From positions 1-37,989 of the forward strand of contig JAKOQZ010000137.1 in the NCBI GenBank assembly GCA_029778105.1: a DNA stretch of 37,989 bases. Direction: 5' to 3'. Shown in pieces: positions 1 through 10,417 of this stretch (position 1 is its first letter; every line of letters starts with the position of its first letter). Source of the stretch: Pseudomonadota bacterium (lineage in GTDB: Bacteria > Pseudomonadota > Alphaproteobacteria > Micropepsales > Micropepsaceae). Position numbers and translations under genes: made by a program. The notes below the pieces were generated by a model that was not told where the DNA came from, did no database searches, and saw only the letters and a list, made by a program, of their open reading frames with translations.

Positions 1-419
1 TCAAGGCCCTGCTGCTGCCGGCGGTCGCCCTGGCGCTTCCGCAGGCAGCGGTGCTGACCCGGGTGACGCGCGGGGCGCTCATCGAGACGCTGTCGGAAGA
101 CTATATCCGCACGGCCCGCGCCAAGGGGCTCAGCGAGGGCCAGACCATCCGCCGGCACGCGCTGCGCAACGCCATGATCCCGGTGCTGACCATTCTCGGC
201 CTGCAGTTCACGTTCCTGATCGCCGGCGGCATCATCATCGAGAATGTCTTTTATCTGCCGGGCCTTGGCCGTCTCGTTTTCCAGGCGATCGCCCAGCGCG
301 ATCTCATCGTCGTGCAAGGTGTCGTGGTCGTTCTGGTGCTCGCCGCGGTGATCGTCACGCTCGTGGTGGATGCGGCCTATGCGCTGGCCGATCCGCGCAT
401 CCGAAAGGCGGCGGCATGA
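1..419 (+). CDS. Dipeptide/oligopeptide ABC transporter permease, DppB-like (5' truncated by window edge)
   Basis: This is the C-terminal part of an inner-membrane permease of the DppB/OppB family, which forms half of the transmembrane channel of a peptide-type ABC importer. The reading frame is open from base 3 and ends with TGA at 417-419, so the true start lies upstream of the window. The EAA loop that contacts the ATPase is visible as RTARAKGLSEG followed by RHALRNAMIPVLT. Hydrophobic segments follow, and the C-terminus (ALADPRIR) is typical of the family. Its stop overlaps the next permease start in an ATGA junction, giving a coupled operon. The substrate-binding protein is not in view and may be encoded upstream. 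Peptide transport is the family norm; the actual substrate is unknown. Confidence 0.9.
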   Translation, partial: KALLLPAVALALPQAAVLTRVTRGALIETLSEDYIRTARAKGLSEGQTIRRHALRNAMIPVLTILGLQFTFLIAGGIIIENVFYLPGLGRLVFQAIAQRDLIVVQGVVVVLVLAAVIVTLVVDAAYALADPRIRKAAA

Positions 420-1260
420 GCGGCGCGGCGATCCCTCCGTCGCGTCGGCGCTGGCCCGTCAGTCTGCTGATCGGCGCCGGCCTGGTGACGGCGATCCTTG
501 CGGCGGCGCTGCTGTCGCTTGTCTGGACGCCTTACGACCCGGCGTTGATCGTGATCGAGGATCGGCTGCTGCCGCCTTCGGCCGCCCACTGGTTCGGAAC
601 CGACCAGATGGGGCGGGATGTCTTTTCCATGGTGCTCGGCGGGGCGCTCAACTCGATCCTCGTTGCGCTCGTCGCGGTGGGCATCGGCATGTTGGGCGGC
701 GTGCCGCTCGGCCTTCTTGCCGCGGCGCAGGGCGGCTGGGTCGATGAAATCCTTACCCGGGCCGGGGACGTGATCTTTGCGTTTCCCGCCCTTCTGCTCG
801 CCATTCTCATCACGGCGGTGGCCGGGCCGGGCATTTTCAACGCTATCGTCGCCATCGGCATCTTCAACATTCCGGTCTTCGCGCGGCTGGCGCGGGCCGG
901 CGCCATGTCGTTCTGGCCGCGGGATTTCGTCCGGGCGGCGCGTGTCGCGGGCAAGGGGCGGCTGCGCATCTCGCTGGAGCATATCCTGCCGAACATCGCG
1001 GGCGTGCTGATCGTGCAGGGCACCATCCAGTTCGCGCTGGGCGTGCTGGCCGAGGCCGGTCTTTCCTATGTCGGCCTTGGCGCGCAGCCGCCCGATCCGA
1101 GCTGGGGCCGGATGCTGGCGGAAAGCCAGACCTATTTCGCGCTCGCGCCGTGGCTCGCTGTGTTTCCGGGCATCGCCATCATGGCTGCGGTGCTGGGGTT
1201 CAACTTTCTGGGCGATGGCCTGCGCGACATCGTAGATCCGCGCACGCGGCGGGGGCGGGC

Positions 1261-1264
<4 letters not shown>
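416..1264 (+). CDS. Dipeptide/oligopeptide ABC transporter permease, DppC-like
   Basis: This 282-aa inner-membrane protein is the second permease subunit of the peptide-type ABC importer. It has a short cytoplasmic N-terminus and a first membrane helix near residues 15-38. The periplasmic segment carries the family signature HWFGTDQMGRDVFS. About five more hydrophobic segments follow, with an EAA loop at FVRAARVAGKGRLRISLEHILPN. The length is normal for DppC (about 280-300 aa). The start ATG overlaps the preceding stop (ATGA), and its own stop overlaps the GTG start of the ATPase gene, so all subunits are translationally coupled. The end GDGLRDIVDPRTRR is characteristic of DppC. Confidence 0.93.
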
Positions 1265-2849
<1,585 letters not shown>

Positions 2850-2853
<4 letters not shown>

Positions 2854-4283
2854 CCTATCCGACAGACCGCCTTCTCATCGCCGGCACGTGGCGCCCTGCG
2901 GCAGAAACGCTTCCCGCAGAGAACCCCTCGACGGGCGGGATCGAAGGCGAAATCGCCAGAGGCTCGGCCGACGACATCGCGGAAGCCGTCGATGCGGCGC
3001 GGCAGGCGCTGGGGGGCGCGTGGGGCCGGACCGATGCGACCGATCGCGGCCGCATCCTCTGCCGTATCGGCGAAGCGGTGCGTGCGCGCGCCGAAGATCT
3101 GGCCCAGATCGAGGCGCGCGATGTCGGAAAGCCGCTGCGCCAAGCGCGCGCCGATGCGCTGGCGCTGGCGCGCTATTGCGAATTCTACGGCGGCGCGGCC
3201 GACAAGATCATGGGCGAGACGATCCCCTATCGCGAAGGCTTCACCGTCTACACCTTGCGCGAACCGCACGGCGTCACCGGCCATATCGTCCCCTGGAACT
3301 ACCCGATGCAGATCATCGGGCGCTCGGTCGGCGCAGCGCTGGCGATGGGCAACGCCGCAGTTCTCAAGCCCGCCGAGGATGCCTCCCGCTCGGCGCTCGC
3401 CTTCGCCGCGATCGCGGTCGAGGCGGGCCTCCCGCCGGGCGCGCTGAATGTCGTGCCCGGGCTCGGCGTCGAAGCGGGGGCCGCGCTCGCCGGTCATCCC
3501 GGCGTCGACCACGTCTCCTTCACAGGCTCCAGCGCCGTCGGCGCGGCGGTCCAGATGGCGGCGGCCCGCCATGCGACGCCCGTCACGCTCGAGCTCGGCG
3601 GCAAGTCGCCCCAGATCGTGTTCGACGATGCCGATATCGAGCGCGCCCTGCCATTCCTCGCCGACGCCGGTCTGCAGAATGCGGGCCAGACCTGTTCGGC
3701 ATCCTCGCGCCTGATCATCCAGCGCGGCGTCTATGAAAAGGTGCTCGACCGGCTGGCCGCCCGCTATCGTGGCCTCGTCGCCGGCCCGGCGATGGACGAC
3801 CGCGATCTCGGCCCGCTGATCTCAGCCAAGCAGAAGGCGATCGTCGACGGCTTCATCGCCCGCGCTGCCGGACTTTCCGTGGCCGCCGCCGGCCGCATCG
3901 CCGACGACGCCCCGGCGGCCGGTCACTACGTCGCGCCGCTTCTGCTGCGTGATGTCGATCCCTCCCATGCGCTGGCCCAGGACGAGATCTTCGGCCCGGT
4001 CCAGGTCGCGATCCCGTTCGATACGGAAGAGGAGGCCATCGCCATCGCAAACGGCACGCCCTACGGGCTTGTCGCCGGGGTGTGGACGCGCGACGGCGCG
4101 CGGCAATTGCGCCTCGCGCGCGCCTTGCGCGCAGGTCAGGTCTTCCTCAACAATTATGGCGCGGGCGGCGGGGTCGAACTCCCCTTCGGCGGCGTGGGCA
4201 GATCGGGCCATGGCCGCGAGAAGGGCTTCGAGGCGCTCTACGGGTTCTCGGCCGTGAAAACCGTCGCGGCGTGGCATGGGTGA
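2850..4283 (+). CDS. NAD(P)-dependent aldehyde dehydrogenase family protein
   Basis: This 477-aa soluble enzyme belongs to the ALDH superfamily and oxidises an aldehyde to the carboxylate. The cofactor region holds the conserved PWNYP and FTGSSAVG motifs. The general-base glutamate is E248 in ELGGKSP, and the catalytic cysteine is C282 in NAGQTCSASSR; the 34-residue spacing is standard. The C-terminus has the PFGGVGRSGHGREKG motif. The length is normal. It is translationally coupled to the ABC transporter ATPase (ATGA) and overlaps the downstream SDR gene by 8 bases. It therefore probably acts on a compound imported by the transporter, or on an aldehyde made by the SDR. The exact substrate cannot be read from sequence; betaine-aldehyde- or gamma-aminobutyraldehyde-type substrates are possible. 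Confidence 0.93.
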
Positions 4284-5034
4284 TCGCATGAGACTGCAGG
4301 GCAAACGCGCGGTGGTGACGGGCGGCGCGTCCGGTTTCGGGGCCGGCATCGTCCGGGCCTTCGTCGCGGAGGGCGCGCGTGTCGCGATCGTCGATCTCAA
4401 CGGCCCCGGCGCCGCCGCTTTGGCGGCAGAGCTGGGCGGCGAAGCGCTGGGCATCCAGGTCGATGTCGCTTCGCCCGCCAGCATCGAGGCCATGAAGTCC
4501 GGCGTGATCGATGCCTTCGGCGGCGTCGACATTCTCGTCAACAATGCGGGCATCGGCCATCTGCCTCAGGCTCTTGAGGATCTGGACGAGGCCGAGTTCG
4601 ATCGCATCTTCGCCGTCAACGCCAAGTCGGTCTATCTCACGGCGCGGGCTTTCGTGCCCGACATGAAGGCCCGGCGCACGGGCGCGATCCTGAATATCGC
4701 GTCGACCGGCGGGGTCAGCCCGCGCCCCCGCCTCACCTGGTACAACGCCTCCAAGGGCTGGATGATCACCGCGACGCGGGCCATGGCGGTTGAACTTGCC
4801 CCCGCCGGCATCCGCGTCAACGCGCTCAATCCTGTGGCCGGCGAGACGCCGCTGCTCTCCACCTTCATGGGCGAAGACACGCCCGAGATCCGCGCGCGCT
4901 TTCTTGCAAGCATTCCCATCGGGCGCTTTTCGACTCCGCAGGACATGGGCGCCGCCGCGACCTTCCTGTGCAGCGACGAGGCTTCGATGATCACCGGGGT
5001 CGCGCTTCAGGTCGACGGCGGACGCTGCATTTGA
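4276..5034 (+). CDS. SDR family NAD(P)-dependent oxidoreductase
   Basis: This 252-aa classical short-chain dehydrogenase/reductase has the cofactor motif TGGASGFGAG near the N-terminus, the structural NNAG motif, and the active-site pair Y156 and K160 (YNASK) with an upstream catalytic serine (NIAST). An acidic residue after beta-2 (IVDLN) favours NAD(H) over NADP(H). It is the last gene of the transporter-ALDH operon and overlaps the ALDH stop by 8 bases. An alternative start at 4288 (MRLQGK) fits the family N-terminus equally well. It probably interconverts an alcohol and a carbonyl in the pathway served by the transporter and the ALDH. The substrate is unknown. Confidence 0.92.
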   Translation: MGDRMRLQGKRAVVTGGASGFGAGIVRAFVAEGARVAIVDLNGPGAAALAAELGGEALGIQVDVASPASIEAMKSGVIDAFGGVDILVNNAGIGHLPQALEDLDEAEFDRIFAVNAKSVYLTARAFVPDMKARRTGAILNIASTGGVSPRPRLTWYNASKGWMITATRAMAVELAPAGIRVNALNPVAGETPLLSTFMGEDTPEIRARFLASIPIGRFSTPQDMGAAATFLCSDEASMITGVALQVDGGRCI

Positions 5035-5197
5035 CGCCGCGCCCGGATGGGGCGCTAATGTCGTGGATCGGATAAGCCCTTCGGGCGAGCTGAAGCCGTG
5101 CTGAAGCATAGGTTTAGGCTGCAACTCTTGGGCGGCGAGGGGAAACGCTGATAGAGGGCGGTGACGAAGTCATTGTTCTAAACGGGGGCATGCCGCC
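5035..5197. other. Intergenic region before the TonB receptor
   Basis: These 163 bases hold a weak GCCC-TTC-GGGC hairpin without a T run and no recognisable operator. A receptor promoter is expected here, but I see no convincing -35/-10 pair. Confidence 0.4.
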
Positions 5198-7471
5198 ATG
5201 CAGCTGCGTACACTGATCCTCACTTCCCTGCTCGCCGGCAGCGCGCTGCCTGTCCTCGCTTTTGCGCAGGACGCCGCCCCGGCCGCCGCAGGCGACACCG
5301 CGGGCAACGAAGAAGTCGTCGTCACCGCCCAGCGCCGTTCGCAGAAATCGCAAAGCGTCGGCATCGCGCTGACGCCGGTGACCGGCGAGACGCTCAGCGA
5401 GCGGGGCGTCACGACCATCAACGGGCTGGAGAATATCGTCCCCAGCCTTGAGGCCGAGAACCAGTTCGGCTCGGGCCAGGTGTCCTTCACCATTCGCGGC
5501 ATCGGCTTCCGCGACTACGCCACGAACAACACCTCGACGGTCGGCCTCTATGTCGACGAGGTCGCCTATGCCCTCCCTATTCTCAGCCAGGGCGTGCTGT
5601 TCGATATCGACAGGGTCGAGGTGCTACGCGGTCCGCAGGGCACGCTCTACGGCCGCAACTCAACCGGCGGCGCGATCAACGTCATCACGAAGAAGCCGAC
5701 GGAGGAGACCGAGGCGGGCTTCACCGCAGAGTACGGGCGGTTCGACGCCTTCCGTCTAGAGGGGTATGCGGGCGGCAAGCTGGCCGACAACATCACCGCG
5801 CGCCTGTCGGCCTCCACCGAGCAGGGCGGCGCGTGGCAGGTCAACCGCGAGAGCGGCGAGGAGCTGGGCGACGCGGACAAGACGGCGGGCCGTCTGCAGG
5901 TCAATTTCGCAAGCCCCGACGACAAGATCAGCCTGCTGCTGAACGTCCACGGCTACACCGATCAGGGCGATGGCATCGGCAAGCAGCTCTTCACCGACTT
6001 CCCCGGCCTGCCGGTGTTCGGCGTGCTGCCGCAGCCGGCGCATACTGGCCGGCAGACCAGCTGGGGCACGTCGGCCGCCTATGCCGACTACATCGGGATC
6101 GAGACCGATACCAAACCGTTCCGCGACAACACGGCATGGGGTTTCAGCGCCACCTTCAAGGCCGATCTGGGCTTCGCCGACCTCACCTATATCGGCGCCT
6201 ACGAGCATCTCGATCGCCGCGAGTACAATGACTACGACGGCCTTTCCGACGGCTATGCGGATGTCTATTTCGAGTCCGATGTCCAGGAGACCAGCCACGA
6301 AGTGCGCCTGGCGTCGAACGACGACGGCCCGTTCTCGTGGGTGACCGGCCTCTACTACGCCAGCGAGAAACTCGACGAGCTCTACACCTCGGGTTTCGCG
6401 GCCAGCAACGGTCCCGCTTTCGCCGTGCTCTACGTGCCCTACAAGCAGGAAGCGGAAACCTTCGGCGTGTTCGCCCAGGGCGAATATGCCGTGGACGACA
6501 AGCTCAAGGTCATCGCCGGCCTGCGCTGGGAACAGGAAGATCGCGATCTGTTCGATCTGGGCACGTTCGCGCCCTACTTCGACCCGACCTACAACTTCGC
6601 CAACGGCTCGACCGACGGCACACTGGAAAGCCGTTCGACCTCGCTCGACGAGGTCACCGGCAAGATCGCGCTGGAATACAAGGTCTCCGACCGCGTGCTC
6701 ACCTATGTCAGCGCCAGCCGCGGCATCAAGTCGGGCGGCTTCACTGCGTATAACTCGTTCAATCCGGCGGCCGTCGATCCGTTCGGCCCCGAAAAGCTCT
6801 GGGCCTACGAGGCGGGCGTCAAATCCGATCTCATCCACAACACGCTGCGCCTGAACGCCTCGGTGTTCTACTACGACTATGAGGATCAGCAGATTCAGTC
6901 GGCGATCTGCGTCACGCTGACATCGGGCTGCACCGTGGTCGGCAAGATCGTGAACGCCCCCAAGAGCGAGGTGTATGGCGGCGAAATCGAAGCCATCTGG
7001 CGTGCGACGCCCGAGCTGACGATCTCGCAGTCTCTGGGATGGAAACGCGCGACGTTCCAGGAATTCCAGGATCTCAACGTGCCCGCGTCGCAGGCGGCCG
7101 GCGCGCCGGTCTATGTCGACCGCTCGGGTCAGGATGTGGGCGTGCCCAAACTCTCCTACAGCGGCGTCATCTCCTACGAGAACAGCACGACCGCCGGCTT
7201 CAGCTATGTCGCCTCGATCGACTATTCCTATCGTGGCGCGCGTTCGTTCCCGCTGCTCGGGCCGATCTACAGCATCGACAGCTATTGGCTGGTGAACGCC
7301 AACCTGATTTTCCGGCCGGACGACAGCCCGTGGGAATTCGGTCTGTGGGGCCGCAATATCTTCGACGAGAAATACGACGAAACGCGCAACACGTTCGGCG
7401 CCGGCGGCGACAATTTCGCCGTGCCGGGCGCGCCGGCGACGTATGGCGTGAGGGTCGGCGTTCGTCTCTGA
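5198..7471 (+). CDS. TonB-dependent outer-membrane receptor
   Basis: This 757-aa outer-membrane beta-barrel takes up a ligand using TonB energy. Residues 1-24 form a signal peptide ending at AFAQ. The TonB box region is EEVVVTAQRRSQ, followed by the plug domain with the conserved VEVLRGPQGTLYGRNSTGGAINV. A long beta-barrel follows and ends in an aromatic/hydrophobic strand (GVRVGVRL). The size and motifs match the iron-complex/carbohydrate-type receptors abundant in sphingomonads and caulobacters. A G-rich ribosome binding site lies just upstream. The 163-base gap after the SDR gene separates it from the ABC operon, so it probably has its own promoter. The ligand is unknown; nothing siderophore-specific lies nearby. 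Confidence 0.92.
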   Translation: MQLRTLILTSLLAGSALPVLAFAQDAAPAAAGDTAGNEEVVVTAQRRSQKSQSVGIALTPVTGETLSERGVTTINGLENIVPSLEAENQFGSGQVSFTIRGIGFRDYATNNTSTVGLYVDEVAYALPILSQGVLFDIDRVEVLRGPQGTLYGRNSTGGAINVITKKPTEETEAGFTAEYGRFDAFRLEGYAGGKLADNITARLSASTEQGGAWQVNRESGEELGDADKTAGRLQVNFASPDDKISLLLNVHGYTDQGDGIGKQLFTDFPGLPVFGVLPQPAHTGRQTSWGTSAAYADYIGIETDTKPFRDNTAWGFSATFKADLGFADLTYIGAYEHLDRREYNDYDGLSDGYADVYFESDVQETSHEVRLASNDDGPFSWVTGLYYASEKLDELYTSGFAASNGPAFAVLYVPYKQEAETFGVFAQGEYAVDDKLKVIAGLRWEQEDRDLFDLGTFAPYFDPTYNFANGSTDGTLESRSTSLDEVTGKIALEYKVSDRVLTYVSASRGIKSGGFTAYNSFNPAAVDPFGPEKLWAYEAGVKSDLIHNTLRLNASVFYYDYEDQQIQSAICVTLTSGCTVVGKIVNAPKSEVYGGEIEAIWRATPELTISQSLGWKRATFQEFQDLNVPASQAAGAPVYVDRSGQDVGVPKLSYSGVISYENSTTAGFSYVASIDYSYRGARSFPLLGPIYSIDSYWLVNANLIFRPDDSPWEFGLWGRNIFDEKYDETRNTFGAGGDNFAVPGAPATYGVRVGVRL

Positions 7472-7497
7472 CGAGCGCGTCGACGACGATGCGTGGC

Positions 7498-7522
7498 AAA
7501 GGCCGGCCGCAAGCCGGCCTTT
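7498..7522. terminator. Bidirectional hairpin terminator between convergent genes
   Basis: There is a perfect 10-bp inverted repeat, AAAGGCCGGC and GCCGGCCTTT, around a 5-base loop. The stem ends in A and T runs on either side, so it can work as a terminator for the TonB receptor on the plus strand and for the hydrolase on the minus strand. It sits between the two convergent stop codons. Confidence 0.8.
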
Positions 7523-7526
7523 CGCT

Positions 7527-8360
7527 TTACTTCAGCGCCGCAAGGATGGCGGCGGTCGCCTCTTCGGGGCGCTCCAGCATGATCTGGTGGCCGGTCGCGG
7601 GCAAAACCTCAAACGTCGCATTCGGCAGCGCCCCGGCCAGCGCCTCGCCCGCCGCCGGCGGGGTCAGCCCGTCGCTTGCCCCTGCGATGATGCGCGTCGG
7701 CGTGTCGATCTCGCCTAGACGTTCCAGATCCAGCGGCGCGATCTGCCGCATCAGCGATTGCATCATGAACAGCGCATTGCGCCGCGTGGCGTCCTGCTCG
7801 TAGGCGACGAGCCCCGCGTCGGCGCTTTTGTCCCAGGCCAGCTTGGCGAACCCGCGCGCCAGCCAGGGCCGCATCAGCGTCAACAGCCATACCGGCCAGG
7901 TGACGATCGGCCCGCCCGGCTTGAAGTTGACGGGCGGCACGGCGCCGAACAGCACCAACGCACGCAGCGTTTTGCGCATGGCCGGCGTCGCGCCCAGCCA
8001 TGCAGCCAGCGTAAGGCGTGTGCCGTAGGAATGGCCGACAAGCACGTTCGACGCCGTGGCATAGCGGCCGAGGATCGCCAGATAGTCCTCAACGAACGCC
8101 GATCCGGCATAGGCGGCTGCGTCTTTGGCGTCCGGCGTTTCGCCATGGCCGGGAAAATCCCATGCGACCACGCGGTGCCCCGCCGCCGTCAGGGCAAGCC
8201 ACTGATTGCGCCACTGGTTCTTGGCGCCGCCCGACCCATGACACAGGAACACGGTCGTGCCCTGGTCCTCGCCGGCCAGCGCGATGCTCAGCCGGCGGCC
8301 GGGACGGATCTCGATAAGTTCGCCGCGTACGATGCGGTCGTTGGGGGCCGGATTCGTCAT
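7527..8360 (-). CDS. Alpha/beta-fold hydrolase
   Basis: This is a 277-aa soluble alpha/beta hydrolase. The oxyanion-hole segment is FLCHGSGG, the nucleophile elbow is GHSYGTR (S111), and the catalytic histidine lies near the C-terminus in TGHQIMLERP. An aspartate in GASDGLTPP completes the likely triad. A cap region lies between about residues 130 and 200. I chose ATG 8360 (MTNPAPNDR) because residues upstream of it look non-homologous; ATG 8399 in the same frame is an alternative. It diverges from the P1 peptidase gene across a short gap. The family includes esterases, epoxide hydrolases and C-C hydrolases; the substrate cannot be inferred. Confidence 0.88.
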   Translation of the reverse strand: MTNPAPNDRIVRGELIEIRPGRRLSIALAGEDQGTTVFLCHGSGGAKNQWRNQWLALTAAGHRVVAWDFPGHGETPDAKDAAAYAGSAFVEDYLAILGRYATASNVLVGHSYGTRLTLAAWLGATPAMRKTLRALVLFGAVPPVNFKPGGPIVTWPVWLLTLMRPWLARGFAKLAWDKSADAGLVAYEQDATRRNALFMMQSLMRQIAPLDLERLGEIDTPTRIIAGASDGLTPPAAGEALAGALPNATFEVLPATGHQIMLERPEEATAAILAALK

Positions 8361-8477
8361 GCGCTGGTGTGAGTGCCTCTCTGCCGGGCGCAAGGACATC
8401 ACAGCTTCGCCGTCCGTGGAACTGAATCGAGAGCTTAGCTATAGCTGACCCGTACTCTCTCCTATCGAGCAGGCGTC

Positions 8478-9482
8478 ATGACCGTGCAGCCAGGGCCGCT
8501 GAATCTCATCACCGATGTCGGCGGCCTGACGGTCGGTCATGCGACCGACGACCACGCCGGCACGGGCGTCACGGCGCTGGTCTGCGAGGGGTTCTGGTCG
8601 GGCGCGGCCGACATCAGGGGCGGCGGCCCTGGCACCCGGGAAACCAACGCGCTCGCGGCCGAAAGCCTCAACGGCAAGGCCCATGCGCTCGTTCTCTCCG
8701 GCGGCTCGGTTTACGGTCTGGCGGCGGCCGATGGTGCGGTTGTCGCGCTGGCCGGGAAGGGCCGCGGTCTGCGCCTTCGGCCCGGCTCGCCGCCCATCCC
8801 CGTCGTGCCAGCCGCCGTGCTGCACGATCTTGGGAATCCCGGCGACAAGAACTGGGGCGACGACCCGCCCTATCGCGCGCTGGGCCGGGCGGCCGTCAAG
8901 CAGGCTGGCCCGCATTTCGCGCTCGGCGCAGTCGGCGCCGGCCGCGGCGCGATGGCCGGCCTGGTCAAGGGCGGCGTCGGGTCGGCCTCGATCGATCTCG
9001 GCGATGGTCTCATCGTCGGCGCGCTCGTGGCGACCAATCCGGTCGGCAGCGTGTACATGCCTGACGGCAAGACGTTCTGGGCCTGGCCGTTCGAGATCGC
9101 AGCCGAGTTCGGCGGCCGCCGTCCCGGCACCGATATGCCGGCGGCGCACGCGCCTGTGCCCGATCAATCGCGCCTCGCCGAAATCGGCCGCATGCAGGCC
9201 GGCGCCAACACGACCCTGGGCGTGATTGCGCTCACCGCCGATCTGACGTCGGCCGAATGCAAGCGGATCGCCGTCATGGCGCAGGACGGCTTCGCGCGGG
9301 CCATCCGGCCCGTCCACACGCCGATGGACGGCGATGTCGTATTCGCCTTGTCCAATGGCAAGGTCGCTCTGCCCGAAGGCCCGCAGCGCGCGATGTGGCT
9401 CGCGCAACTCGGCAGCGCGGCCGCCGATTGCATGGCCCGCGCCATCGCGCGCAGCGTCTTTGAGGCCGCCGCGGCCAACTGA
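8478..9482 (+). CDS. P1 family peptidase (DmpA/BapA-type N-terminal-nucleophile aminopeptidase)
   Basis: This 334-aa protein matches the P1 (DmpA) family of self-cleaving aminopeptidases, which are made as a precursor and cut into alpha and beta chains, freeing the nucleophile at the new beta-chain N-terminus. The family N-terminus is clear (LNLITDVGGLTVGHATD, RGGGPGTRETN, LSGGSVYGL). The predicted cleavage site is N244-T245 in GANTTLGVIALTADL, so the nucleophile would be threonine rather than the serine of DmpA; ThnT-like members also use Thr. There is no signal peptide. In the family such enzymes cleave beta-amino acid or D-amino acid amides and N-terminal residues of short peptides. A peptide ABC importer is encoded about 4 kb upstream, which may or may not be linked. 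Confidence 0.9.
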   Translation: MTVQPGPLNLITDVGGLTVGHATDDHAGTGVTALVCEGFWSGAADIRGGGPGTRETNALAAESLNGKAHALVLSGGSVYGLAAADGAVVALAGKGRGLRLRPGSPPIPVVPAAVLHDLGNPGDKNWGDDPPYRALGRAAVKQAGPHFALGAVGAGRGAMAGLVKGGVGSASIDLGDGLIVGALVATNPVGSVYMPDGKTFWAWPFEIAAEFGGRRPGTDMPAAHAPVPDQSRLAEIGRMQAGANTTLGVIALTADLTSAECKRIAVMAQDGFARAIRPVHTPMDGDVVFALSNGKVALPEGPQRAMWLAQLGSAAADCMARAIARSVFEAAAAN

Positions 9483-9519
9483 CCGCGCGGACCCTGCCGG
9501 TCGGGCCGCCCGCAACGGC

Positions 9520-9906
9520 CTAGAACGCGTGGATATCGACGACCTTGTAGACGTGAGTGTCGTCCCCGTTCGAGAACGACACATACTCGCCGGGAAGAAA
9601 GACGTGGCGGTCGAGGCGGAAGCCGGCCTCGTCATCCTCGGTGATCGCGGTGTTGTAATCGATCACCCATGTCGCACCGCCGGGGCCGCCCGCGCGGTGA
9701 ACCAGCATTCCGAAGTGATCGTCCTCATCCGGGCGAAACCGGCGCACGGTGCAGGCCGACCGGTTGGCCTTCCAGAGTTGCACGTCCAGATGCCCATCGC
9801 GCGTCAGCGGCGCGATGATGTCATACCCGAAGCGGTTCGAGCCTTCAGGATAGCCCGGCGAACGCGCCAGATGGACGGTGACGCGCTTCAGCTCTTTGAC
9901 GGACAT
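9520..9906 (-). CDS. Conserved hypothetical protein, possible FNR regulon member
   Basis: This is a 128-aa soluble protein without signal peptide or membrane helix. It is rich in charged and aromatic residues, with segments such as TVHLARSPGYPEGSNRFGYDIIAPL, LVHRAGGPGGATWVIDYN and FLPGEYVSF. The pattern resembles a compact beta-rich domain that I recall as widespread and uncharacterised in Alphaproteobacteria; I do not know its function. Codon use matches its neighbours, and the gene runs convergent with the P1 peptidase. An FNR-type box lies 64 bases upstream of its start, shared with the divergent exported-protein gene, which suggests expression under low oxygen. Confidence 0.75.
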   Translation of the reverse strand: MSVKELKRVTVHLARSPGYPEGSNRFGYDIIAPLTRDGHLDVQLWKANRSACTVRRFRPDEDDHFGMLVHRAGGPGGATWVIDYNTAITEDDEAGFRLDRHVFLPGEYVSFSNGDDTHVYKVVDIHAF

Positions 9907-9969
9907 GGAATCTTTCCGTTTTCTGATCGACCGAATGCCGCTAGCCTAGCTGCGTGCACAGCAGCGTCC

Positions 9970-9983
9970 TTGACCTCGATCAA
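9970..9983. promoter_or_regulatory. FNR/FixK-type box between divergent unknown genes
   Basis: The sequence TTGAC-CTCG-ATCAA matches the TTGAT-N4-ATCAA consensus at nine of ten positions. It lies about midway between the 128-aa hypothetical gene (start 9906, minus) and the DUF2946-like gene (start 10049, plus), about 65 bases from each start. That distance allows activation at about -41 for either. Assignment is by motif only. Confidence 0.72.
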
Positions 9984-10048
9984 GGCGTCAAAGGGCGCCG
10001 CCGCGCATGATCGGGGCGTATCCGGCGTCTCGGCGCCTCGGGGGAAGA

Positions 10049-10417
10049 ATGGCGCGGGCGGGGGCATCACTCGCAAGAGATGTGGGCCTTGCGGCGGCGC
10101 TCTACGCGGCGCTGCTGCTGGGCATCGTGTCGCCCGCCGCTGCCGCCGCATCGATCTCGATCTGCTCTGTTTCCCTGCCGGGCGGCGGTAAGGCCGCGCC
10201 CGATGCCGACGATCGTCACGGGGCGGCCACGACAGGGCACTGCGCCGGCATGGCCACCGCCGCGCTCGGCCCGGTGGATGTGGCGGTCGCCCGGCCGCTA
10301 CAGGTGACGTCGCGGTCGCTGACGCCGACGAGCGCCGATCGCCTCAACTGGCCGCTGGCCGTCAGGCGCGTGGCGCGGGGCCCGCCGGCGGACCGGGCTC
10401 CTCATCGTCGGAAATGA
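10049..10417 (+). CDS. Small exported protein, DUF2946-like
   Basis: This 122-aa protein has an N-terminal hydrophobic segment (about residues 13-33) ending in SPAAAAA, consistent with a signal peptide or anchor. A short polar region follows with two cysteines (ISICSV and GHCAGM) and histidines, and the C-terminal motif ARGPP is typical of DUF2946-like proteins, which often occur near copper or TonB genes. ATG 10049 follows a GGGGAAG sequence; ATG 10007 in the same frame is an alternative. The last 56 bases overlap the convergent ccoS gene. An FNR-type box lies 66 bases upstream. Its function is unknown; a periplasmic metal-related role is inferred only from context. The overlap leaves some doubt about the exact end. 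Confidence 0.55.
   Translation: MARAGASLARDVGLAAALYAALLLGIVSPAAAAASISICSVSLPGGGKAAPDADDRHGAATTGHCAGMATAALGPVDVAVARPLQVTSRSLTPTSADRLNWPLAVRRVARGPPADRAPHRRK

Noticed and set aside
8437-8446. 10-base palindrome AGCTATAGCT in the hydrolase/P1 peptidase divergent gap
   Set aside because: It is short, occurs once and has no partner site or nearby regulator gene, so it is not enough to call an operator.
9506-9522. GGCCG-N7-CGGCC stem near the end of the P1 peptidase gene
   Set aside because: It has only five base pairs and no T run; such stems are common in GC-rich DNA.
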